Assembly: GCF_011038885.2 (NCBI RefSeq)
Contig: NZ_CP064952.1
Span: forward strand, 372,001 to 436,000
DNA length: 64,000 nt
Direction: 5' to 3'
Origin: Schaalia sp. ZJ405
GTDB lineage: Bacteria; Actinomycetota; Actinomycetes; Actinomycetales; Actinomycetaceae
Positions 56,154 through 64,000 of the stretch are shown here, piece after piece. Within the stretch, counting starts at the first letter, position 1, and each line of letters opens with the position of its first letter. The notes below the pieces were generated by a model, which did no database searches, had not been told where the DNA came from, and worked only from the letters and a program-made list of their open reading frames with translations. The translations under genes were made by a program, and so were the position numbers.

Positions 56154-56900
56154 ATGGGACGCGTAGAGCGCACTGATTTCATCCTGAACCGCCTTGCTCA
56201 AGAAGGCGAGGTGAGTGTCTCAGCGCTCGCGGATGCCCTCAACGTGTCCCCTGTTACCGTTCGGACAACGCTCAAGGAACTCGAAGATGGGGGATACCTT
56301 GTGCGCACTCACGGTGGGGCGCGTCCGACAACTTTCAGGAACATCCGTTTGCGGCAAAACGATCGGATCGAAGAAAAAGAACGGATCGCACGTGCCGCTG
56401 CGCAGATGGTTCGCGATGACGACCGAATCATGATTGAAGCGGGCACCACGTGTGCCCTCTTGGTCAAATACCTCGCCGGGAAACGTGGTGTACAGGTCGT
56501 CACCAACTCGCTCCTGGCATTTGCTAATGCGCGTTCCAACCCGCGTCTTGACGTCACACTCACCGGAGGGCGATTCCGCGCCGAATCAGAATCCCTCGTG
56601 GGACCCGTCACCGAACGCGCCATCAATGACTTCAACGCCCGCCTCGTGTTCCTGGGAACCGATGGCTTCACCGTTGAACGGGGACTCACCACGCAGCTCG
56701 TCGAAGGCGGGCAGGTGGGAACCATCATGCGTAATCGCGCAGAAGAGACCTGGCTTCTCGCTGACTCATCCAAATTCGGGCGAGCCGGTTTTGTCAGCTA
56801 TATGGGGATCGAGGATGTCGCGGGGATCATCACCGACAGCCAACTTCCCAAAGAATCCATCAAGGAATTGACCGAGCGTACACAGCTACGCATCGTCTAG
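56154..56900 (+). CDS. DeoR/GlpR-family transcriptional regulator
   Basis: A 248-residue repressor. The N-terminal DeoR helix-turn-helix reads RTDFILNRLAQEGEVSVSALADALNVS, with LVRTHGGARP closing the wing; the C-terminal half is the sugar-phosphate sensor (DDRIMIEAGTTCALL, VTNSLLAFANA, FLGTDGFTVERGL, LLADSSKFGR). AGAGGTGA precedes the ATG. It is followed after 10 bases by the E2 gene and probably controls that operon. DeoR members usually sense phosphorylated sugars, so a link to the fucose genes just upstream is conceivable. Confidence 0.9.
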   Translation: MGRVERTDFILNRLAQEGEVSVSALADALNVSPVTVRTTLKELEDGGYLVRTHGGARPTTFRNIRLRQNDRIEEKERIARAAAQMVRDDDRIMIEAGTTCALLVKYLAGKRGVQVVTNSLLAFANARSNPRLDVTLTGGRFRAESESLVGPVTERAINDFNARLVFLGTDGFTVERGLTTQLVEGGQVGTIMRNRAEETWLLADSSKFGRAGFVSYMGIEDVAGIITDSQLPKESIKELTERTQLRIV

Positions 56901-56910
56901 GAGGAAACAC

Positions 56911-58272
56911 ATGGCCACCATCGTGGTGATGCCCCAGCTGGGCAACTCTGTTGAGTCGTGCATTATCGTCGAATGGAGCGTGAAAGAAGGCGACACTATC
57001 TCCGTCGATCAGACTCTCTGCTCGATTGAAACAGACAAGTCCACTATGGAGGTTCCCAGCACCGACGCTGGAACCGTTCTCAAACTCCTGTGGGACGAGG
57101 GCGACGAGGTCCCCGTCAAGGATCCCCTCCTCATCGTGGGCGAACCCGGCGAAGACATTTCCGACCTCGTTCCCGGAGGCTCCAGTGAAGAAGCTGCCGC
57201 TCCAGCCGAGGCCGAGGAATCTTCCGACACCGCCGCCTCTGCCACGACCCCATCCTTTGCAACGACAACCGCTTCGGGCGCAGTTTCCCCGCGCGCGCGT
57301 TCCCTCGCAGGAGCCAAAGGCATCGACACCTCAGCGATCACCGAGGGCTCCGGACCCCACGGACGCGTCATTGAGCGTGACGTGCAGGCCGCAATCGCCC
57401 AGGGACCCGCATTGACGAACGCTGCGCGCATCCAGGGTGGAACCGCTGCCGAAGGCACCGGCATTGGTGGACGTGTGACAACGGCCGACATCGCCGGCCA
57501 GGGAGCGCAGACCACCGATGCTCCGGCAGCATCGTCCTCGGCCCCCGTTGCAATCCCCGCGGCAGACTTCCCCGGAGCAACGGAATCAACCCAGCTCAAA
57601 GGTGTGCGCAAGGTTGTTGCTCAGCGCATGATGGAATCGCTGGCCGAGACTGCGCAGCTGTCCTACACCGTGTCGGCTAAGGCCGAGGGCCTCATGGCGA
57701 TGCGCAAGAAACTGAAGAACTCTGACGAATCCCTTGGCCTGAGCAAGGTTACCATCGGTGATCTCGTGGGTTACGCCGTCGTCAAGACCGTTGCGAAGTA
57801 CCCGGCGTTCAACGCGACACTTGAAAATGGAACCTTCACGAAGTTTGAGCAGGTTCACCTCGGGTTCGCCGCTGACACGCCGCGCGGTCTGCTGGTCCCC
57901 GTTGTCCGCTCCGCCCAGGCGATGACCCTCAAACAGTTCTCCGCCGAATCCAAGCGTCTTGCCTCGGAGGCCATTGGCGGCACGATCAGCCCCGACTACC
58001 TCTCCGGCGGCACATTCACCGTGTCGAACCTCGGATCTTTCGGAGTGGAGACTTTCACCCCGATTATCAACCGTCCCCAGGTGGCAATCCTCGGTGTTGC
58101 CGCAGTCACGCCGCGTCCCGTTGTTCGCCCCGATGGCACGGTGGGAGTCGAACAGAGGATCGGGTTCTCGCTGACCGCAGACCACCAGGTCATTGACGGT
58201 GCGGACGCCGCCCGCTTCCTCAAGGACCTCGTGTCCGCCATTGAAAACATCGACGTCACCGTGCTCGCCTGA
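56911..58272 (+). CDS. 2-oxoacid dehydrogenase E2 (dihydrolipoyl acyltransferase)
   Basis: A 453-residue core enzyme. The lipoyl domain (1-78) has ETDKSTMEVPS with lipoylated Lys43; an Ala/Glu/Ser linker follows. A peripheral-subunit-binding motif occurs at SPRARSLAGAKGID to GRVIERDVQAA (~128-165), and a second, shorter one at TNAARIQGGTAAEGTG to GRVTTADIAG (~170-197). The catalytic domain ends with DHQVIDGADAARFL, His425 and Asp429 being the active pair. GGAGG is 7 bases before the ATG. Acyl specificity (acetyl or branched) is not determined by sequence. Confidence 0.92.
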   Translation: MATIVVMPQLGNSVESCIIVEWSVKEGDTISVDQTLCSIETDKSTMEVPSTDAGTVLKLLWDEGDEVPVKDPLLIVGEPGEDISDLVPGGSSEEAAAPAEAEESSDTAASATTPSFATTTASGAVSPRARSLAGAKGIDTSAITEGSGPHGRVIERDVQAAIAQGPALTNAARIQGGTAAEGTGIGGRVTTADIAGQGAQTTDAPAASSSAPVAIPAADFPGATESTQLKGVRKVVAQRMMESLAETAQLSYTVSAKAEGLMAMRKKLKNSDESLGLSKVTIGDLVGYAVVKTVAKYPAFNATLENGTFTKFEQVHLGFAADTPRGLLVPVVRSAQAMTLKQFSAESKRLASEAIGGTISPDYLSGGTFTVSNLGSFGVETFTPIINRPQVAILGVAAVTPRPVVRPDGTVGVEQRIGFSLTADHQVIDGADAARFLKDLVSAIENIDVTVLA

Positions 58273-58308
58273 GCCTCACGCGCCCGATATCCCAAAGGAG
58301 AAACACAC

Positions 58309-59676
58309 ATGACTGAAACACACTTCGACGTCATCGTCCTGGGCGCAGGTCCCGGCGGGTATCTTGCCGCCGAGCGTCTTGGACACGCGGGGAAGAAAGT
58401 CCTCCTCGTTGAGGAACAGTACCTCGGTGGCACATGCTTGAACGTTGGATGCATCCCCACGAAGACCCTGCTCGCCGGCGCAAAGACATATCTGCACGCC
58501 AAAGAAGGCCAGCAGTTTGGCGTGACGGTGTCCGATGTCGCGGTTGACTGGCCACAGATGCAGGCCTGGAAGGAACAGGTTGTTCGGGGGCTCGTCGCAG
58601 GTGTCGCCGCAACGGAAAAGAAAGCCGGAGTCACCGTGGTCAACGCGCGCGGCCGCCTCGAAGGGGCTGGACGAGTCAGCGCTGATGGGACAACCTATAC
58701 CGCCGAACACGTCATCATCGCGACAGGTTCAGTTCCCGCGATGCCTCCGCTTCCGGGAGTTCAGGACAATCCAGCAGTCGTTGATTCCACCGGCATCCTC
58801 TCGCTTCCCGAAGTTCCCAAGCGTCTCGCCGTGATCGGCGGCGGCGTGATCGGCGTGGAGTTTGCCTCGCTGTACTCAACCCTGGGATCCGAGGTCACCG
58901 TCATCGAAATGACGGAAGAAATCCTGCCGTTCATGGACAACGACATGGCGAAGAAGATGCGTTCGTCAATGAAGGGCATCACCTTTGAGCTCGGCTGCCG
59001 CGTTGAATCCGTTGAGGGGGCGACCGTTCGTTACTCCAAGGGAGACGAGCAACGCTCCTACGAGGCCGACGTTGTGCTCATGGCTGTTGGACGTCGCCCC
59101 GCAACCCAAGGATGGGGAGCCGAAGAGGCTGGACTTGAGATCAACCGCGGTGTTGTTGTTGACGACACGATGCGGACGAACCTGCCGAATGTGTGGGCGA
59201 TCGGTGACGTTACCGGACGTTCCCTGCTGGCCCACGCCGCCTACCGTATGGCAGACGTTGCCACGGCGAATATCCTCGATCCCGAGGCCGCCAAGCGCGG
59301 TGAGGTTATGCGCTGGAACACCGTGCCGTGGGCCGTGTACTCGCTTCCCGAGGCCGCTGGAGTTGGCCTCACCGAATCAACGGCGAAGAAAGAGGGCCGC
59401 GAGGTTCTTGTTGCCAAGGTTCCCGCTCAGATGTCGGGTCGTTTCATCGCGGAGAACGGCTTCAAGGCACCTGGTGAAGCAAAGATCATTGCCGATCCGA
59501 AGACGCATCAGATCCTCGGTATTCACGTGCTTGGCACGTACGCAGCCGAAATGATCTGGGGTGCTCAGGCTGTCCTTGAGATGGAACTGACCATTGAAGA
59601 TCTCCGCCAGGTCGTCTTCCCCCACCCAACGGTTTCCGAAGTCATTCGCGAGGCCGCCTGGGCCATGAAACTCTGA
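58309..59676 (+). CDS. Dihydrolipoyl dehydrogenase (E3)
   Basis: A flavoprotein disulfide oxidoreductase of 455 residues that reoxidises the E2 lipoamide. [16 protein letters not shown] binds [16 protein letters not shown] holds the redox Cys43 and Cys48, [15 protein letters not shown] binds [18 protein letters not shown] is the second FAD contact, and HPTVSE near the end carries the active-site His. AAAGGAGAAACACAC precedes the ATG, 36 bases after E2. Confidence 0.94.
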   Translation: MTETHFDVIVLGAGPGGYLAAERLGHAGKKVLLVEEQYLGGTCLNVGCIPTKTLLAGAKTYLHAKEGQQFGVTVSDVAVDWPQMQAWKEQVVRGLVAGVAATEKKAGVTVVNARGRLEGAGRVSADGTTYTAEHVIIATGSVPAMPPLPGVQDNPAVVDSTGILSLPEVPKRLAVIGGGVIGVEFASLYSTLGSEVTVIEMTEEILPFMDNDMAKKMRSSMKGITFELGCRVESVEGATVRYSKGDEQRSYEADVVLMAVGRRPATQGWGAEEAGLEINRGVVVDDTMRTNLPNVWAIGDVTGRSLLAHAAYRMADVATANILDPEAAKRGEVMRWNTVPWAVYSLPEAAGVGLTESTAKKEGREVLVAKVPAQMSGRFIAENGFKAPGEAKIIADPKTHQILGIHVLGTYAAEMIWGAQAVLEMELTIEDLRQVVFPHPTVSEVIREAAWAMKL

Positions 59677-59711
59677 TTCTCTGCACCATATCGAAGAAAG
59701 AAGCTGACGAA

Positions 59712-62162
59712 ATGACGAAGTCACTGATTATTGATCCCGCCCAGGTGCGAGCCCCCGGGCGCGTCGAATTCCCCGAAGTTCCGATCAACCAATATTCCTT
59801 CAACCTGGATACTGAGCTGGGTCGCTACGGCAAAGACGGCATGGTGAACATGCTCCACGACATGATTGTCGTGCGGACTTTTGAGTCGATGCTTGACTCG
59901 ATTAAGAAGACCGGTGCGTGGGAAGGCATCGAATACAACCACCGTGGCCCCGCCCACCTGGGTGTTGGCCAGGAATCGGCCTACGTCGGTCAGGCCGCGG
60001 TCCTTAGCCCAGACGACCAGGTCTTTGGTTCGCACCGTTCGCACGGTGAAATCCTCGCCAAGTGCTACTCCGCGATGCGTCAGATTTCCGCCGAGGACCT
60101 CGAAACGATTATGAAGGGCTTCCTTGACGGAGAAACCCTGTCCTACGCTGAAAAGATCGGCTACGACGGGACGCTGGACCTCACCGAGAACTTCATTCTT
60201 TTCGGCGCTCTCGCTGAGATCTTCGCCCGTAAGTCCGGGTTCAACCGCGGCCTCGGTGGCTCAATGCACACCTTCTTCCTGCCTTTCGGTTCCTTCCCGA
60301 ACAACGCCATCGTCGGTGGCTCAGCCCCGATCGCCAACGGTGCCGCGCTGTTCAAGCGGATCAACCGCAAGCCCGGCATCGTCGTTTCCAACGTCGGTGA
60401 TGCCGCCCTCGCCTGTGGCCCCGTGTGGGAGGCCATGAACTTCGCTGGCATGGATCAGTTCCGGACCCTGTGGCGCGAGGAAGACGGTGGCAACCCGCCG
60501 ATCCTGTTTAACTTCTTCAACAACTTCTACGGAATGGGTGGACAGACCTACGGCGAGACAATGGGCTACGACGTCCTCGCTCGCGTGGGTGCGGCCATCA
60601 ACCCCGAAGCCATGCACGCCGAACGTGTCGACGGCATCAACCCGCTTGCCGTTGCCGACGCAGTGTCGCGCAAGAAGAAGATCCTCGAAGAGGGACGCGG
60701 CCCGGTCCTCATGGACACGATCACGTACCGTTTCTCGGGTCACTCCCCGTCGGACGCGTCCTCGTACCGCACGAAGGACGAGGTCGACCTGTGGGAAGGC
60801 GTCGACTGCATCAAGGTCTACTCCGATCTGCTCATCGAGAACGGCCTGACCACGCAGACCGACATCGACAACTACACGGCGGGACTCACCGAGAAGCTGA
60901 CGAAGGTTCTGCGCCTGGCCATTGACGAGGACGAGACACCCCGCGTTGCCGACGGTTACATCGACACCGTGATGTTCTCCAACACCCCGACCGACAAGAT
61001 GGACGAGGGCGAAGCGGAGATCGACCTCGAGGATAATCCGCGTGTCAAGGCCATTGCCAAAAAGGTCCGCAGCTCTGTGGATGAGAACGGCAAGCCCGTG
61101 TCGAAGATGCGCATGTACCAGTTCCGTGATGGCCTTTTCGAGGCGATGCTCCACCGCTTTAAGGAAGACCCGACGATGGCTGCATGGGGCGAGGAAAACC
61201 GCGACTGGGGTGGCGCCTTTGCCGTCTACCGTGGTCTCACCGAGGCCCTCCCGTACCGTCGTCTCTTCAACTCTCCGATTGCCGAGGCGTCGATCGTTGG
61301 CGCGGGTGTTGGTTACGCAATGGCCGGTGGTCGTGCGGTTGTTGAACTCATGTACTGTGACTTCCTCGGACGCTCCGGTGATGAAGTTTTCAACCAGATG
61401 GCGAAGTGGCAGTCGATGTCCGCTGGCCTGCTGAAGATGCCGCTCGTCCTGCGTGTTTCCGTGGGCAACAAGTACGGCGCCCAGCACTCCCAGGATTGGA
61501 CGGCGCTTACCGCTCACATCCCCGGCCTCAAGGTGTACTTCCCGACCACGCCGACCGATGCGAAGGGCATGCTCAACCTCGCCCTGCACGGCACTGACCC
61601 GGTGGTCTTCTTCGAGTCGCAGTTGCTTTACGACAAGGGTGAAGATTTCGAGCCCGGAGGCGTTCCCGAAGGCTACTACGAGACCCCCGAGGGTGAGCCC
61701 GCGATCCGACGCGAAGGCAGCGACATCACGATTGCCGGCTACGGTGCAACGATCTACCGCGCACTTGAAGCGGCCGATGTTCTCCAGGAGAAGTACGGTA
61801 TGAGCGCCGAGGTCATTGACCTGCGTTTCATCGCCCCGTTGAACTACGACAAGCTCATTGAGTCCGTGAAGAAGACGGGCCGCCTGCTGCTGACCTCGGA
61901 TGCGGTCGAGCGCGGCTCCTTCCTCAACACGGTTGCCGCAAACGTTCAGACCCTCGCTTTCGACGCCCTTGATGCGCCGATCGCGGTTGTCGGATCTCGC
62001 AACGGCATCACCCCCGGACCCGAGTTGGAGTCGTACTTCTTCCCGCAGGTCGACTGGATCATCGACGCGATCCACGAGCGCATTGTTCCGCTCCCAGGAC
62101 ACACGCCGTCGTCGAACCAGACCGAAGCTGAGCTCGCTCGGCGTCACCGTCTCGGACTCTGA
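59712..62162 (+). CDS. Fused 2-oxoacid dehydrogenase E1 (alpha plus beta)
   Basis: An 816-residue thiamine-diphosphate decarboxylase. Residues ~50-420 are the alpha part: [30 protein letters not shown] and the cofactor motif beginning VGDAALACG and ending [11 protein letters not shown]. Residues ~470-815 are the beta part: [31 protein letters not shown] segment, then [11 protein letters not shown] and the transketolase C-terminal domain ([14 protein letters not shown]). Most bacteria encode these as two genes or as an AceE homodimer. Pyruvate, branched-chain acid or acetoin are possible substrates. AGAAAGAAG precedes the ATG, 35 bases after E3. Confidence 0.88.
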   Translation: MTKSLIIDPAQVRAPGRVEFPEVPINQYSFNLDTELGRYGKDGMVNMLHDMIVVRTFESMLDSIKKTGAWEGIEYNHRGPAHLGVGQESAYVGQAAVLSPDDQVFGSHRSHGEILAKCYSAMRQISAEDLETIMKGFLDGETLSYAEKIGYDGTLDLTENFILFGALAEIFARKSGFNRGLGGSMHTFFLPFGSFPNNAIVGGSAPIANGAALFKRINRKPGIVVSNVGDAALACGPVWEAMNFAGMDQFRTLWREEDGGNPPILFNFFNNFYGMGGQTYGETMGYDVLARVGAAINPEAMHAERVDGINPLAVADAVSRKKKILEEGRGPVLMDTITYRFSGHSPSDASSYRTKDEVDLWEGVDCIKVYSDLLIENGLTTQTDIDNYTAGLTEKLTKVLRLAIDEDETPRVADGYIDTVMFSNTPTDKMDEGEAEIDLEDNPRVKAIAKKVRSSVDENGKPVSKMRMYQFRDGLFEAMLHRFKEDPTMAAWGEENRDWGGAFAVYRGLTEALPYRRLFNSPIAEASIVGAGVGYAMAGGRAVVELMYCDFLGRSGDEVFNQMAKWQSMSAGLLKMPLVLRVSVGNKYGAQHSQDWTALTAHIPGLKVYFPTTPTDAKGMLNLALHGTDPVVFFESQLLYDKGEDFEPGGVPEGYYETPEGEPAIRREGSDITIAGYGATIYRALEAADVLQEKYGMSAEVIDLRFIAPLNYDKLIESVKKTGRLLLTSDAVERGSFLNTVAANVQTLAFDALDAPIAVVGSRNGITPGPELESYFFPQVDWIIDAIHERIVPLPGHTPSSNQTEAELARRHRLGL

Positions 62163-62169
62163 TCCCTGC

Positions 62170-62204
62170 GGCTGGGTCGGGTTCCGTCAGGACTCGGCCC
62201 AGCC
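62170..62204 (+). terminator. Hairpin ending the 2-oxoacid dehydrogenase operon
   Basis: GGCTGGGTCGGGTTCC pairs with GGACTCGGCCCAGCC with a few G-U pairs and a short loop, 8 bases after the E1 stop. It lacks a T-run. Confidence 0.55.
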
Positions 62205-62373
62205 CGCCGGGCACCCCGCTGTCCGACTCATTACCGAGGACGACGCCGTCCTCGCCTCGCCGGTGCGACAACACGAGCGCCGCCATCGGCCGGCGTGATC
62301 ATGTGCGGCGCTTTCCCGTGACTCTCTGCCTGAATTCTTAACTATTTCCCCCGCTTGATGTGAAGAGGACCCG

Positions 62374-63675
62374 ATGGATGCCACAAACGATGTGACTCTC
62401 AGCCAGGAGCAGCGCCTCGCTGCGCTGCGCACCCAAGCCGCTCAGGAGAATTTCCCCCAGTGGGTTCCCGAATCGAATAACCACATTCACACGTGCTACT
62501 CCTTCAGCCCGTACACCCCAACCGCCGCCGCCTTGAATGCGCGCCGCGCCGGGTTGCGAGTCGTTGGATCCGTTGATCATGATTCGATCGCCGCGGCTCC
62601 CGAGATGAGCGAAGCAACGAAAATCCTCGGCATGGGGTCTGTGACCGGTTTCGAGATCCGCGCAGTTTTTGACCCCCAGGGGCCACTCAACAACCGCAAA
62701 CTCAATAACCCAGACTCTCAGGGCATCGCCTACATGACGGTTCAGGGCGTGCCTCATCAGAACCGGGAGAAAGTTGCCCAGTGGTTGGCTCCCAAACGGG
62801 CGGCGCGTTTGGAACGCACACTGAAGATGGCCGCTGCGGCAAACGACATCCTCACAGGCCTGGGGCTCGATCCCTTTGATCCACAGCGCGACATGGTGGA
62901 TATCTCGCAATACGCGAACGGAGGCGGAATCACCGAGCGTCACCTCCTGGCAGCGATGGCGACGGCGCTGATCACAGGCTTTGGTCACGGGCAGCCCCTC
63001 GTTGACGGACTGACATCAATGGGCGTGAACATCCCCGCGAAACTTGTTGACGTCCTCGGAGACGAAAACAACCCGCACCTGATGTACGACCTGCTCGGCG
63101 TGCTCAAATCCGAGTACCTTGAGCGCATCTACATTCAACCCACAGATGAGCTGCCCACCACCGAGGACGTCGTTGCCTTCGCCGACTCGGTGGGTGCCAT
63201 CGCGACCTACGCCTACCTCGGTGATGTGTCTGCCTCGCCGACAGGGGACAAGAAAGCAGAAAAATTCGAGGATGAATTCCTTGATGAACTTTTCGAGGCG
63301 ATGGAGGCTAAAAGCCTGCGCGCTGTGACGTATATGCCGCCGCGAAACACAGCTGAACAGCTTGAACGCATTCATACGCTGGCCACGAAACACGGCATGC
63401 TTGAAATCTCCGGTGTTGACATTAACCAACCTCGTCAATCCTTCAACTGTCCGGAGCTGCGTCGTCCCGAATTCGCCGACCTCAACGAGGCGACGTGGGC
63501 AATGGTTGCTCACGAGGCACTGTCCACCGTCGACCCCGAACTCCATATTCTCGGCGAGGGTCGCCTCACCCCTCAGCGGCTCGCCCAAAGGATTGCCGAG
63601 TATGCCCCGCTTGGTCGTGCCATCGCAGATGGGGAAGACCCGGCGGAGGTCGCTCAGAGGGCGACGCGGGCCTGA
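62374..63675 (+). CDS. PHP-domain protein of unknown function
   Basis: A 433-residue protein. The N-terminus has NNHIHTCYSFSPYTPTAAALNARRAGLRVVGSVDHDS, in which the paired histidines and the HD are PHP metal ligands; GFEIRAVF, a later IATYAYLGD and GVDINQPRQSF may supply further ligands. PHP proteins are metal-dependent phosphoesterases, such as histidinol phosphatases. The long central part (~150-250) with NGGGITERHLLAAMA is not one I can name. ATG follows AGAGGACCCG. It begins 211 bases after the E1 gene, beyond a hairpin, and is likely co-regulated with the partial gene downstream. Confidence 0.65.
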   Translation: MDATNDVTLSQEQRLAALRTQAAQENFPQWVPESNNHIHTCYSFSPYTPTAAALNARRAGLRVVGSVDHDSIAAAPEMSEATKILGMGSVTGFEIRAVFDPQGPLNNRKLNNPDSQGIAYMTVQGVPHQNREKVAQWLAPKRAARLERTLKMAAAANDILTGLGLDPFDPQRDMVDISQYANGGGITERHLLAAMATALITGFGHGQPLVDGLTSMGVNIPAKLVDVLGDENNPHLMYDLLGVLKSEYLERIYIQPTDELPTTEDVVAFADSVGAIATYAYLGDVSASPTGDKKAEKFEDEFLDELFEAMEAKSLRAVTYMPPRNTAEQLERIHTLATKHGMLEISGVDINQPRQSFNCPELRRPEFADLNEATWAMVAHEALSTVDPELHILGEGRLTPQRLAQRIAEYAPLGRAIADGEDPAEVAQRATRA

Positions 63676-63701
63676 GACCTGACTTTAGGCGAGGCCGCGT
63701 G

Positions 63702-63727
63702 CGCCGCGAATGCGGCGTCGTCCTCGT
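63702..63727 (+). terminator. Short hairpin abutting a dispersed-repeat core
   Basis: CGCCGC and GCGGCG pair around GAAT (63702-63717), followed immediately by TCGTCCTCGT. The same hairpin-then-core arrangement occurs after the fucosidase gene. Confidence 0.4.
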
Positions 63728-63781
63728 TCATGACAGATCACTTTCACCCCGGATTGGGGATAATTAACAAAGGACACTGAT

Positions 63782-64000
63782 ATGACACACGCACCGTTGC
63801 TTCGGGGACTGTTCCTGAGCGGGCTGGGACGCCCCGTCATCGTTCGTCCCACGACGGGCACCCCGGCACTGACGCTTCCTGAGGACCTGACAACTGCATC
63901 ACCTGCGGATATCGAAGGCGTTGAATTTCCCGCCATCGTTGCCGTGGGAAACGAAACCTACGAGGTGTCCTTGACGACACGTGGGGAACGCGAAATCTCC
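63782..64000 (+). CDS. Unrecognised protein, 3' end outside window
   Basis: 73 codons are open from ATG 63782 to the window end. It starts MTHAPLLRGLFLSGLGRPVI and later has VEFPAIVAVGNETYEVSL. AAAGGACA lies 8 bases upstream, and codon use matches neighbours. I do not recognise the family. It lies 106 bases after the PHP-domain gene on the same strand. Confidence 0.55.
   Translation, partial: MTHAPLLRGLFLSGLGRPVIVRPTTGTPALTLPEDLTTASPADIEGVEFPAIVAVGNETYEVSLTTRGEREIS

Noticed and set aside
60321..62147. A 608-codon open frame on the minus strand opposite the E1 gene
   Set aside because: It is antisense to a gene with clear thiamine-enzyme motifs; its composition (Val, Arg, His rich, no motif) is the expected shadow of high-GC codon bias.

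Overview
The window is a chromosomal stretch of a high-GC Gram-positive bacterium, most probably an actinomycete of the Actinomycetaceae (Schaalia/Actinomyces-like). This rests on a complete menaquinone/complex I respiratory set, a MenJ-type prenyl reductase, an FprA-type ferredoxin reductase, frequent GTG starts, several probably leaderless genes, a LAxTG-type cell-wall sorting signal and actinobacterial gene orders (tRNA-Trp, secE, nusG, rplK, rplA). The genus is an inference. I see no phage, transposon, CRISPR or plasmid genes.

Region 1 (1-9.2 kb): the 3' part of an L,D-transpeptidase, then a menaquinone neighbourhood: menB on the minus strand diverging from menC-menD, a membrane-anchored HtrA protease, menF on the minus strand diverging from menG. 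Region 2 (9.4-27.8 kb): a geranylgeranyl-reductase-family enzyme (menJ-like), all 14 nuo genes in the order A-N with mostly 1-8 base overlaps, and a polyprenyl diphosphate synthase overlapping nuoN. Quinone-ring, side-chain and quinone-reducing functions are therefore co-located. Region 3 (27.9-36.7 kb): fprA, htpX, a frameshifted yajQ, a tRNA-Tyr/Thr/Met cluster with rpmG, murB, and a minus-strand group of adenosine deaminase, monoglyceride-lipase-like hydrolase and aminotransferase. Region 4 (36.9-41.5 kb): tRNA-Trp, secE, nusG, rplK, rplA, an inverted GNAT gene, and rplJ-rplL behind an attenuator-like leader.

Region 5 (42-56 kb) is the main accessory part and looks like an L-fucose scavenging and catabolism locus. 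It holds a 1331-residue secreted, wall-anchored GH29 alpha-L-fucosidase, tRNA-Asn and an alkyltransferase-like gene, a three-gene sugar ABC transporter, L-fucose isomerase, a rhamnulokinase-type sugar kinase, a LacI regulator and fucose mutarotase. A LacI-type palindrome precedes the transporter. No fuculose-phosphate aldolase is visible. Region 6 (56.1-64 kb): a DeoR regulator with CTTTCGWTT-type sites, an E2-E3-fused E1 2-oxoacid dehydrogenase operon, a PHP-domain protein and the start of an unrecognised gene.

The most unusual signal is not a gene. A 14-base word, TCGTCCTCGTCCCC, occurs nine times exactly on one strand or the other, with more shortened copies. Five of the nine are in the small non-coding fraction, and copies sometimes form inverted pairs. 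It behaves like a DNA-uptake-type or other genome-wide recognition sequence.
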